38,190 nt of DNA from Micromonospora sp. KC213 (lineage in GTDB: Bacteria > Actinomycetota > Actinomycetes > Mycobacteriales > Micromonosporaceae). Below, piece after piece: positions 24,901-31,602 of this stretch (its first letter is position 1; every line of letters starts with the position of its first letter). Below the pieces are notes generated by a model. The model was not told where the DNA came from and did not search any database. It was given only the letters and a program-made list of their open reading frames with translations. A program made the translations under genes and the position numbers. The stretch lies in NCBI RefSeq assembly GCF_004348325.1, contig NZ_SMKF01000041.1, positions 1 to 38,190 on the forward strand, given 5' to 3'.

Positions 24901-26615
24901 GAGTAGACGTTGTCGCGGCGCTGCCCGTAGTCGATGCGGGTGAGGTAGCCAGCCCGGTCGTACCTGACCGGGGCCTTGAAGTTGAAGTTCCGCGCGTAGT
25001 GGTTGGTCTCCCGGGCCCACCACAGGCTCATCGCGTTGCCGTGCACGTCCTCGACGTAGTCGAGGTTCCACCGCCAGGCCTGGGTGCAGACGGAGCCGGC
25101 CCAGTTGCCCTCCTGGTAGCAGGGCTCGTTCGGGTGGTTGCCGTACACCGGGACGGTGAGCACCGAGTTGGTGACCGGGGCGTCGGCGGACCAGCCGGGC
25201 AACCGGTTGAGGCCGAAGTGGTACCGGGTGCCGTCGCGGGTCGTGACGATCCAGTGCTCGCCGTCGGCGTCGCCGTTGTCGCGGCCGGTGTCCTCCTCCA
25301 GCTGGACCCGGGAGCCGTCGCCGTTGGCGGTGGTCCAGGTGCCGTTGTCGTACACCAGCTCGGTGGTCAGGCCGCCGAGGGAGAGGGTGGCGTTGTCGGA
25401 GCCCCAGCAGAGGTCGGCGGTGCGGTGCTTGGTGTTGTTCGCGCCGCTGGTCGCGTCCTGCCGACAGTTGGCGTAGCTGCGGGTGATCGACCCGGCGCTG
25501 TAATCCCAGCCGTCGCCGATCCAGGAGGCCTGGTTGTTGGTGGCGGAGGTGCGGCCGTCCACCGACTGCGACGAGTAGCCCAGCGCCACCTTCGGCATCA
25601 GCCCACCGGCCGTCTCCGGCACCTGCACCTGGTACGAGTAGGTGAACGCGCCGGAGGAGGAGCCCGCCGCCCAGGAACCCGAGGAGACCAGCGGGGTCGC
25701 GGTGAAGTCGCCGGACGCCGAGGCGCCGGTGTCCAGCACGCCGACGACCTTTCCGCCGGCCGCGTCGGCGGCGACACCGGCGGTACGCGCGCCGGCCTGC
25801 TGGTCGCGCAACGGGCCGACCGGCAGCGTGCCGGTGACCACCCGACGTACCGGCGCGCCGGCGGCGAGGGTGACGCGGGCGGGTGCGTCGGCGGCGGGCA
25901 CCAGCGTCACCTCGCTGGAGACCTGAGCCGGGTCCGGGTCGGTCGGTTCGGTGCCGTCGGCGCAGTCCCCGCTGTCGGGGTTGTCGTAGACGCAGTCGGG
26001 CAGCAGCATGACGCCGAATCGGTCGGCGGCCTGCGGGCCGTACAGGTCGGCGAAGGGGGTGTAGTCGACGCTGAGGGCGACCTCGGCTTGCGGGTCGGCG
26101 GTAGCCGGCGGGGTGATCTTCATGATCAGGCCCGCCACCCCGGCGTCCTGCGAGGCCTCGGGGGCGGCCAGGTCGACGGTCCAGGTGCCGGCGAGGACGG
26201 CCGGGTCGCCGCCCTCCGGTACGCCGAGGGCGACCGGCAGGTCGTCCACGGGCCGGGTGTCGCCGGGCTCGACGTCGGTCAGGTCTACCGTGCCGGTGTC
26301 CTGCTGCCACGGTTGGACGGCCGTCGGCTGGTACTCGGTGACCTCGGGGACCGGCTCGGTGGTCAAGTCGGTCTGCGCGGCGTTGTCCTGCTCGACCCGA
26401 TCGGTTGTCGGCAGCTCGGGCAGGTCGACCCGCGCCTCGCGGCTCATGCCCGCGCCGGGCACCGCGAGGGCGGCGGCGGGCAGGCTCGTCGCCGCCAGCG
26501 TGGTGGAGAGCGCCAGGACCAGGGCGGTGCGGGCGGGGCGGCCCCACCGGCGGCCCGACTCCGTTCGGGTCCGTCGGCCGGGCGACCGTCGGGACAGCAA
26601 ACCGGTACCACGCAT
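18915..26615 (-). CDS. Secreted RHS-repeat polymorphic toxin with ricin-type lectin, Hint domain and C-terminal toxin tip
   Basis: A 2566-residue secreted protein. A Sec signal peptide lies at about 18-50 (ALVLALSTTLAATSLPAAALA). A large beta-rich RHS/YD shell follows to about 2070, with many GRVTSRTD and YDGLGR-type repeats, and ends in LYDPSVGRFLSADPV and NNPVTHSDPTGL, the core with the self-cleavage DPxG. Inserted at about 1770-1900 is a ricin-B-type lectin domain (CLDLDQG, QKWTF, WCLQPEAG, GQRWEP). Next come an Ala/Lys-rich helical segment (2169-2214), a Ser/Gly linker, and a Hint domain (2298-2449: CTRPSSFVPGTKV, EAHPFW, TPVLVHN). After C2450 follows a ~116-residue tip of unknown activity (VDAVEKHLLRF, FYTHELRESVLYRKAGY, YELWDQLH). 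The ATG at 26615 is chosen for the signal peptide and GGGAG upstream. Confidence 0.95.
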   Translation of the reverse strand: MRGTGLLSRRSPGRRTRTESGRRWGRPARTALVLALSTTLAATSLPAAALAVPGAGMSREARVDLPELPTTDRVEQDNAAQTDLTTEPVPEVTEYQPTAVQPWQQDTGTVDLTDVEPGDTRPVDDLPVALGVPEGGDPAVLAGTWTVDLAAPEASQDAGVAGLIMKITPPATADPQAEVALSVDYTPFADLYGPQAADRFGVMLLPDCVYDNPDSGDCADGTEPTDPDPAQVSSEVTLVPAADAPARVTLAAGAPVRRVVTGTLPVGPLRDQQAGARTAGVAADAAGGKVVGVLDTGASASGDFTATPLVSSGSWAAGSSSGAFTYSYQVQVPETAGGLMPKVALGYSSQSVDGRTSATNNQASWIGDGWDYSAGSITRSYANCRQDATSGANNTKHRTADLCWGSDNATLSLGGLTTELVYDNGTWTTANGDGSRVQLEEDTGRDNGDADGEHWIVTTRDGTRYHFGLNRLPGWSADAPVTNSVLTVPVYGNHPNEPCYQEGNWAGSVCTQAWRWNLDYVEDVHGNAMSLWWARETNHYARNFNFKAPVRYDRAGYLTRIDYGQRRDNVYSAAPLARVTFDVAERCFTEGTITCTEANFTSKDPARYRIWYDTPADLRCVEKQKCWNASPSFFSRKRLTKITTWAQRQRDSRTLQTVDEYQLKQSFPVLRTGPNTALWLESITRSGFGVGGDRITLNPVRFVANVDDMPNRVRNDHRPGFSRLRIGRVVNEYGGETVVTYQEPTGGCATGAGLPTDPKDVAPLKANTRLCYPAFWHPDPAKEAIDWFHKYVVESVQELPAVDGPASTLTRYEYGTAGWKLAEQEFTKKSTRTYSQFAGFDQVTVLTGENDAATGSRQTMSVTRYFRGLGDSMAIKDITGKVIAQDEEPFAGRIAEELTYAEAKPGADAAYLKANWLTRSVTYPEARLLATRARGTGLSPLRAWRVTEPTQVAYSRSSDGDREVKTATEYEHTHGLPTRIESLGDTARDNDESCTLIEYLHHTGKHLVGLTKQVRTSPTTCAAATFDDLRTLSSAGRVAYDKQAYGAALADDTKGRVRETWSLKADGSGFQSDGTTAIDDIGRVTSRTDPDGKTSHIDYVPATGQAFTVKERNSLRHEQVQELDPGRAVTLKTIDPNGRVSEARYDALGRLVEAWGPGRTPSVTAVPDFRAQYATPEGKPPYVTTFSRGHEDRVQTSVTIYDGLGRERQTQEQATGGGRLVTDRFYNSSGEVWETYNAYLAEGGPRGELFVPLARTAVPNITRYRYDGLGRVVQELPILRDQERSERATTYTYGTDHSTVVNPAGSPSYRMFTDALGRTSRVDTFTDAARTAFTSMSYEYDRQGRLAAVRHSADEDRPWTWSYDQRGRLTVATDPDTGATRIGYDHRDRQLTVTNARNVTVWNGYDELSRPTQQRLGDGNGPLLAQFTYDTVTGGKGLPATATRYTDGLPYTQAIGGYSDDYQPTSTTLTLPQSVADTWGLRSSYRYEYSFTDTGQPESSTLPAVGNLPAEKILVRYTADGLPLSVSGQDWYGAETVYSPYGQVLRSTLGAQPYRVWTTASYDDASGALTGQQVHREQKDATGGRFAGSTLVSNREYAYDDAGNVTAIRERAASTAERQCFRYDAVGQLRTAWTSSDQGACATGPLGAPAVSAGNDGTGYWQEYEYDLLGNRKKLVEYDLTGKRAEGAITTGYEYTGSQPRTLTKVTREWTTPEQVRITSEVSRLYELTGETRSVTSHSGDEQELTWTYDGKVERITGQGGEGRTAYVGPGAKCLDLDQGLAKDDQPVQLYPCNGTTAQKWTFTPVPGEQQKNPNLGTLSGPDGWCLQPEAGTVGSPLRLQECDRSAAQHLTRSSTGQLTHVASGLCLAVRDGATADMTPVVLATCDGNSSGQRWEPQLETRHIYGPGGSRLLTVQGRQATLHLGESQVTVDRGGAVVSAQRTYAAPGGAVVRHSSAGNQPGLVAVAGDHQGSPYAEVGLSAGMPVRIRKQDPFGNQRGAADLGANMQTNAGFLGATRDDASGFVPLGARLYDPSVGRFLSADPVLDLTDPQQNNGYAYAHNNPVTHSDPTGLSVALTASEMAAALAGAGLSAAQVSQAQANMGRSLMSVILDSAWYILKEFIGINDALGCFGGDMWACGSLILGAIPWMKAAKVPAVMRAIGRTIEAIQAWRAAKRAAEVVLAAARAAEQAALNAKKLAIERAKKAAQAAAKKPVDKVNTTSNAAAQAAKKTGNPVQKQAQAKSNPKASSAAAGGAGGKKSSSGGASKSGGSKSGGSSGGSARSSGGSSGGGAGDSCTRPSSFVPGTKVLMADGSRKPIEKVKPGDKVKVTDPKSGRVEVETVTAAIQSQGAKNLVRVTVDTDGGEGSATAEVVATEAHPFWVPELGDWVHATDLRSGQWLRTGAGTLVQITAIDRWSVPQARVHNLTVANTHTYYVVAGNTPVLVHNCGGLDWTKAKIQTNGVDAVEKHLLRFTDGGPLESAEQGMLNRLRSISAGEMEATPHDLRFYTHELRESVLYRKAGYRTGQPEVDSYELWDQLHTQSLNDYGLTRVGAPNDLYHPSVR
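19267..19318 (-). repeat. Hint-end homology block, RHS copy
   Basis: Counterpart of 17139-17190 (43 of 52 bases identical), encoding HTYYV...TPVLVHN at the junction between the Hint domain and the toxin tip. It is also where base composition changes from GC-rich to AT-richer. Confidence 0.85.
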
Positions 26616-27065
26616 GCGCGTCGACTCCCACCCAGGCGCGAGAAAGGGAAAGAAGAGATGCGGACGAACCGCGACGGCACGGGCCGGCGACGGCACGTGC
26701 GTGAGCACTCTGCGTCAGGGGAGCCTCACGCTCAACCCCGCTCCCGACCATCACCCACCGGTTCAGGTGATCTACGACACAGGATGATCAACGCTGTACG
26801 TCACGAAAGCACCGAGCCACACAGAGGCGAGAAATAGTGCTATGTGCTCCTATTGCAGGGCAACAAAAGCCGCGCAAGACCTAATTCGGACGTACCTCCC
26901 AGCAACGCCACTTTGGATGTAACAAATCGATAACGTTCGCAGGATGGACGAGACGCCCGGGTGCCGTGCGATCGTGTGGCCTCGTTCTGCCCTGCGACCC
27001 ACCGGGTCGCCGGCTGGCCGCCTGCGTCGTTCCCTGTCCGCCCGGCCCCACGGGAGTAGACCGCC
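26616..27065. promoter_or_regulatory. Divergent intergenic region between the RHS gene and the FG-GAP gene
   Basis: 450 nt with no gene. Bases 26760-26960 are clearly AT-richer than their surroundings (e.g. GGATGTAACAAATCGATAAC), as expected for a control region serving both divergent secreted genes. I could not place promoter boxes or an operator with confidence. Confidence 0.5.
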
Positions 27066-30000
27066 GTGACCGCGCCTCGCCTGCTCAAGCCCTTCGTGCG
27101 TACGCGCACCAGGCTGACCCTCACCCTGGGCGTGCTGCTGGCCGCACTCGTCGCCACTCTGCTGCCGCTGCGGCCCAGCACCGACGCACCCCCCGCGACG
27201 GCACCCGCGCCCGCGACGGCACCGCGCGACGAGCCCACCGCCGTGGCCCACGCCGCTCGCACCGGCACGGAGGTGCTGGTGGACACGGCCACCACCGCCA
27301 CGTCACTGACCTGGGCGCTCCCCGACGGGAAAATGCGCACCAGCGTTCACGCCACCCCGCAGCGGGCCAAGGACGCCAGCGGCCGGTGGGCGAGGCTGGA
27401 CCCCACCCTGACCCGTGCCGGGAAGTCCACCGGCGGGCTCGACGTCCGCCCGGTCAACGTCCCCATCCCGCTGCGCCTCTCCGGCGGTGGCACGGAGACC
27501 GGCGGTGCCGGCGGTGGCACGGGAACCGGTGCCGCCGACACCGTCAGTGTGCTGGCCGAGGTGGACACCGACGGGCACACCATCGCCTACACCTGGCCCG
27601 GTCCGTTGCCGGAGCCGGTGCTCGACGGCCCGCGCGCCCTCTATCCCGAGGTGCGCCCCGGCGTCGACCTGCTCGTCGTCGCCCGCGAGGCGGGCGGCTT
27701 CGGTCAGCTGCTCATCGTCAAGAACCGCTCCGCCGAGACGGTCCGGGCCGTCGGCGCGCTGACCTACGGCCTACGGTCCGCGACTGCGGTCTTCCGCCAC
27801 GACCCGACCACCGGCGGGGTGCGGGCCCTCGACCCGGCCGACGGCCGGGAGGTGGCCTCGGTCCCCTCCCCCTTCGTCTGGGACTCCGCCGGACGGGACG
27901 TCGAGAACCCGCAGGCGGTGCCGCGTACGTCGGTGGCCACCCCGGAGGACGTACTGCGGCTCTCCGGCCTCGCCGGCAGCGAGCCGGGCGCTCGGCAGGC
28001 CCCGATCCCGACCCGCCTGGACGGCGACGGCACCGGTGACGCCCGGCTGCACCTGGACGCCGCGGCCACCGGAATGCTCACCGACCCCACGGTCACCTTT
28101 CCCGTCTTCCTCGACCCGACCCTGATCGGCGGCACCCTGGCCTGGGCGACCGTCTACTCGCAACACCCCCGTACCAACACCTGGAACGGCACCAACTTCA
28201 ACTCCGGCACCTCCGACGCCCGTGTCGGCTACGAGCAGGACACCCCACTGCGGACCCGCTCCTTCTGGCGAATGCGCTACGACAAAGGCGTGAAGGGCGC
28301 GACGATCAGCTCCGCCACCTTCAAGGTGATCAACAACCACTCCTGGTCCTGCGAAACCCGCGAGATGCAGCTCTGGCTCACCGGGGCGATCTCCTCCGGC
28401 ACCACCTGGAAGGCCCAGCCGGGCTGGCTGACGCTGCAACAGAAGAGGTCCTTCGCCCACGGCTACGGCAGCCGCTGCGACGACGACTACGTCAGCTTCG
28501 ACGTGAGAAACGCTGCCCAGAAGGGTGCCGACGACGGCCTGACGAACCTCACCTTCGGTATGCGGGCCACCAGCGAGTCCGACACCGAAACCTGGCGCAA
28601 GTTCAAGGCCACCAGCGCCGAACTCACCGTCGTCTACAACCGGCCGCCGGCCGAGCCGACCAACGGCACCACCTCACCGGGTGGCGCCTGCGTGCCCGGG
28701 CCCGGTAACGGCGTCACCGTCGCCCGGTCCAACCTGGTGCTCTCGGCGACCGGCACCGACCCCGACCACAACCTCAAGGCGCTGCGCTTCCGGTTCTGGA
28801 AAAACGGCACCACCGCGCCGGCCGGCACCCTGGTCACCCCCACCAGCGCCGGCCGGGCCAGCCTGACCATCCCCGCGAGCACCCTGGAGGACAAGGTTGT
28901 CTACTCCTGGGACGTCCGGGGTGAGGACACCGCCGGCGAGACGTCGTCGTACTTCCCGCCGGGCAACGAGCCGTGCCGGCTCACCGTCGACGCCTCGGCG
29001 CCGGCGGCGCCAGACGTGACGAGCGAGGTGTTCAAGGAGGCCACCGGCGACGGCGCAACCTGGGCCACGGTGCCGTTCGGCAAGACCGGCGCGGTCACCT
29101 TCACCGCCGCCGGGGCAACCCGGTTCAGCTACTCGCTCGGGGGCGTCGGCAGCGTGCCGGTGACCGCCACCAACGGCACCGCCACCGTGCCGGACCTGAA
29201 GCCACGGCATTCTGGCCCCAACACCCTTGAGGTTTACGCCTACGACGCCGTCGGCAACCGCAGCCTCCGTACCGACTACACGTTCTACGTGCCGCCCGCC
29301 GACCGGGCGGACGGACCCGGCGACACCGGTGGCGACGGAATCCCCGACCTGCTCGTGGTGGACTTCGCGGGCAACCTGCGCAGCTACCCCGGTGACGAGG
29401 GCGGCGACCTGCACACCCCGCTCACCGGCTCGTACTCCGCGAACCGGGCGCTCAACCCGCCGGGCCACTGGCGGCTACGTACCGGCGAGGCCACGCTGAT
29501 CACCAAGTACGCGGACACCTACCCGGGCGACGGCAACACCGATCTGTTCGCCCGTACTCCGGACGGCGGCTTCTGGCTCTACCCCGGCGACGGATACGGC
29601 AGCTTCCCGGTCGACCGGCGGCTGCGGGTGCTGCTGCCGGCCAGCACGCCGGACCTGCCGGCCCCGGCGACCTGGAGCCAGATCAAGGCGGTCGGTGACC
29701 TCGACGGTGACCGACTGCCGGAGCTGGTCGTCCGCTCCGGGTCACAGTTCTGGGTGCTGGGTGGTTACACCGGGGCGAGCTTCGGGTCGGCAACCCTGAT
29801 GGACGGCACCGCATGGGCCCGCCGCGAGGTGGTCAACATCGCCGACGTCGACCTGGACGGCACCCCGGACCTGCTCTGGCGCAACCTCGACAACGGCAAC
29901 ATGTACCTGCGGCACGGCAAGCCCGGCGCGGTCGCCGGCAGTGTCGACCTGAACTCGCTCAAGCAGGCCGCCAACTCCCGCCAGGGGGACGTCTCCTACG

Positions 30001-30197
30001 GGACGGGTTGGTCGGAGGCGGCGATCACCGCGCTCGTCGGCATCCCCGACGTGAACGGGGACCGGGTGCCCGACTTTTGGGCCCGTTTCGCCTCCGACGG
30101 GAAGCTGCGGGTCTACCACCCGTCCGGCACCAACACCGGGCAGCCGGTGAAGATCGTCGTCGAGCAGGACTGGGCGCTCGTCCGCTCCTTCGGCTGA
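27066..30197 (+). CDS. Secreted FG-GAP/VCBS-repeat protein with DNRLRE-like domain, partner of the RHS toxin
   Basis: A 1043-residue exported protein starting at GTG, with GGGAG about 10 nt upstream. A signal peptide or anchor spans residues about 15-35 (RLTLTLGVLLAALVATLLPL). Residues 345-510 resemble a DNRLRE-type carbohydrate-binding beta sandwich (FPVFLDPTL, YSQHPRTNTWNG, SFWRMRYD, ATFKVINNHSW, SAELTVVYNRPP). Ig-like stretches follow to about 745. The C terminus is an FG-GAP/VCBS propeller with calcium-type loops: GGDGIPDLLVVDF, GDLDGDRLPELVVR, ADVDLDGTPDLLWR and DVNGDRVPDFWAR. Proteins of this design often flank RHS genes in actinomycetes and may help assemble or display them; that role is inference. 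Confidence 0.9.
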   Translation: MTAPRLLKPFVRTRTRLTLTLGVLLAALVATLLPLRPSTDAPPATAPAPATAPRDEPTAVAHAARTGTEVLVDTATTATSLTWALPDGKMRTSVHATPQRAKDASGRWARLDPTLTRAGKSTGGLDVRPVNVPIPLRLSGGGTETGGAGGGTGTGAADTVSVLAEVDTDGHTIAYTWPGPLPEPVLDGPRALYPEVRPGVDLLVVAREAGGFGQLLIVKNRSAETVRAVGALTYGLRSATAVFRHDPTTGGVRALDPADGREVASVPSPFVWDSAGRDVENPQAVPRTSVATPEDVLRLSGLAGSEPGARQAPIPTRLDGDGTGDARLHLDAAATGMLTDPTVTFPVFLDPTLIGGTLAWATVYSQHPRTNTWNGTNFNSGTSDARVGYEQDTPLRTRSFWRMRYDKGVKGATISSATFKVINNHSWSCETREMQLWLTGAISSGTTWKAQPGWLTLQQKRSFAHGYGSRCDDDYVSFDVRNAAQKGADDGLTNLTFGMRATSESDTETWRKFKATSAELTVVYNRPPAEPTNGTTSPGGACVPGPGNGVTVARSNLVLSATGTDPDHNLKALRFRFWKNGTTAPAGTLVTPTSAGRASLTIPASTLEDKVVYSWDVRGEDTAGETSSYFPPGNEPCRLTVDASAPAAPDVTSEVFKEATGDGATWATVPFGKTGAVTFTAAGATRFSYSLGGVGSVPVTATNGTATVPDLKPRHSGPNTLEVYAYDAVGNRSLRTDYTFYVPPADRADGPGDTGGDGIPDLLVVDFAGNLRSYPGDEGGDLHTPLTGSYSANRALNPPGHWRLRTGEATLITKYADTYPGDGNTDLFARTPDGGFWLYPGDGYGSFPVDRRLRVLLPASTPDLPAPATWSQIKAVGDLDGDRLPELVVRSGSQFWVLGGYTGASFGSATLMDGTAWARREVVNIADVDLDGTPDLLWRNLDNGNMYLRHGKPGAVAGSVDLNSLKQAANSRQGDVSYGTGWSEAAITALVGIPDVNGDRVPDFWARFASDGKLRVYHPSGTNTGQPVKIVVEQDWALVRSFG

Positions 30198-30214
30198 CCC
30201 GGTGCCGACCATGG

Positions 30215-30340
30215 GCGGCAGCGGGCCGGGATCTCTCGCTGCACGCCACCGCGATGACCTTCTACGGGGGGATCGCGGTGGTGCCCGTGGCCCTGCTCGC
30301 GAACTGGTTGACCTCGCTGGTGCTCGGCGTTAAAGGGTCC
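30215..30340 (+). pseudogene. N-terminal remnant of a YihY/BrkB family membrane protein
   Basis: A plus-strand stretch reads DLSLHATAMTFYGGIAVVPV then ALLANWLTSLVLGVKG, matching the conserved beginning of YihY/virulence factor BrkB proteins. No start or ribosome site is evident, and the rest of the ~300-residue family is absent, so it is a truncated remnant 20 nt behind the FG-GAP gene. Confidence 0.55.
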
Positions 30341-30373
30341 GACGCCAGGCGACAGGAGCGATCGGATCGGAGG

Positions 30374-31537
30374 TCAGCGGCGGAACGGGCCGGTCACCTC
30401 GTAGGTGACGCCGCCGCTGCCGGCGGCGCTGCCGCTGGTGCCGCGTTGGGAGGAGAAGTACAGGCGGGTGCCGTCGGGCGAGAATGCCGGCCCGGTGATC
30501 TCCGACGACGGGTGACCGAGCAGACGCAGGAACGGGGTGACCACGCCCGCCGGCGTGATCATGTTGATCTCCATGTTGTCGCCGTCCTCCGCCACGTAGA
30601 GGTCACCACCGGCGGTGCCGGTGATGTTGTCGACTCCGACCAGTGGGGCGGCCCCGGCCGGAACCAGCGAGTCGTCGTACGCCAGGTCGAGGCGCTGATG
30701 GACGGCGTCGTACGCCCACACCCGGTTGTCGCCCTTCGTGGTGAACCAGCAGGTGCCCCGGTCGTACCAGCAGCCCTCCCCGCCGTCGAAGTGCCGGGCC
30801 GCGCCGAGCTGGTGCCGGATGGCGACCGGGAAACCGTCCCGGTCGGGGACGTCACGCCAGGTCACCGGGCCGGTCACCGGCTCGGCCGGGGCGCAGAGCA
30901 CCTGCAGGCGGCCGGTACGCAGGTCTGTCCAGGTGTCCGGCACGAAGCGGTAGAAGCAGCCGTCCTTCTCGTCCTCGGTCAGGTAGACCACCTGGCGGTC
31001 CGGGTCGCAGGCGGCGGCCTCGTGCGTGAACCGGCCCATCCGGCTGCGCGCCTCGGCGCTGCGGCTGCCGTCCGGCCAGGTCTCGAAGACCTGCCCGAGC
31101 GGGGTCTCCTCACAGGAGAGCCAGGTGCCCCACGGGGTCGCGCCGCCCGCGCAGTTCATGGTGGTCCCGCCGAGGATCCCGTACGCCGCCGCGATCGAGC
31201 CGTCGGCGCGGAAGCGCACCGCCGACGCCCCGCCGGCGAGCGGGATCTCCGAGTTCGACACGTAGATCCAGCCGGTGCCGGCCGGGTAGCAGGCGCCACC
31301 GTCGGGCGCCCAGTGCCACAGGTAGGAGGTGCCGGGGACGAGCTGTCCGGAGCGGGCGATCACCCGGCTGGTGAACCCGGCGGGCAACTGGAGGCCGTTG
31401 GTGTCGGCGGGCAGCAGTTCCCCGTACGGGCCGGGACCGGGCTGGGCGGGGGCGGCGAGCGCGGCGTCCGCCCAGAGGCTGCCGCAGAAGGCGGCGCCAC
31501 CGGCGACGGTGGCGCGCAGGACGGTACGACGATCCAT
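30374..31537 (-). CDS. Tat-exported PhoX-like (DUF839) protein
   Basis: A 387-residue secreted beta-propeller protein of the PhoX/DUF839 family, which includes calcium- and iron-dependent alkaline phosphatases. The start at 31537 has GGGAGG 5 nt upstream and opens with a twin-arginine signal (DRRTVLRATVAGGAAF, ending ADAALA). Family landmarks are NCAGGATPWGTWLSCEE, MGRFTHEAAA, VVYLTEDEKDGCFYRF and a closing GPAFSPDGTRLYFSSQRG. It is shorter than classical PhoX (about 550-700 residues), so phosphatase activity is not assured. The larger reading frame upstream is antiphase to the MMPL gene. It is separated from that gene by a hairpin. Confidence 0.9.
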   Translation of the reverse strand: MDRRTVLRATVAGGAAFCGSLWADAALAAPAQPGPGPYGELLPADTNGLQLPAGFTSRVIARSGQLVPGTSYLWHWAPDGGACYPAGTGWIYVSNSEIPLAGGASAVRFRADGSIAAAYGILGGTTMNCAGGATPWGTWLSCEETPLGQVFETWPDGSRSAEARSRMGRFTHEAAACDPDRQVVYLTEDEKDGCFYRFVPDTWTDLRTGRLQVLCAPAEPVTGPVTWRDVPDRDGFPVAIRHQLGAARHFDGGEGCWYDRGTCWFTTKGDNRVWAYDAVHQRLDLAYDDSLVPAGAAPLVGVDNITGTAGGDLYVAEDGDNMEINMITPAGVVTPFLRLLGHPSSEITGPAFSPDGTRLYFSSQRGTSGSAAGSGGVTYEVTGPFRR

Positions 31538-31556
31538 CGGAACCTCCCGGAGACGA

Positions 31557-31593
31557 TCGATGCCCCGCCGGCACAGAGCCGACGGGGCATCGA
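31557..31593 (-). terminator. Hairpin terminator after the MMPL gene
   Basis: Arms TCGATGCCCCG and CGGGGCATCGA, with a further CGGC/GCCG pairing near the loop, 10 nt past the MMPL stop. It lies just before the PhoX-like start, so that gene needs its own promoter or read-through. Confidence 0.8.
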
Positions 31594-31602
31594 CAATAGT
31601 CG

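Noticed and set aside
24249..26837. Plus-strand open frame of 862 codons over the RHS N-terminal half
   Set aside because: Same reason: no start context, repetitive composition, antisense to real protein sequence.
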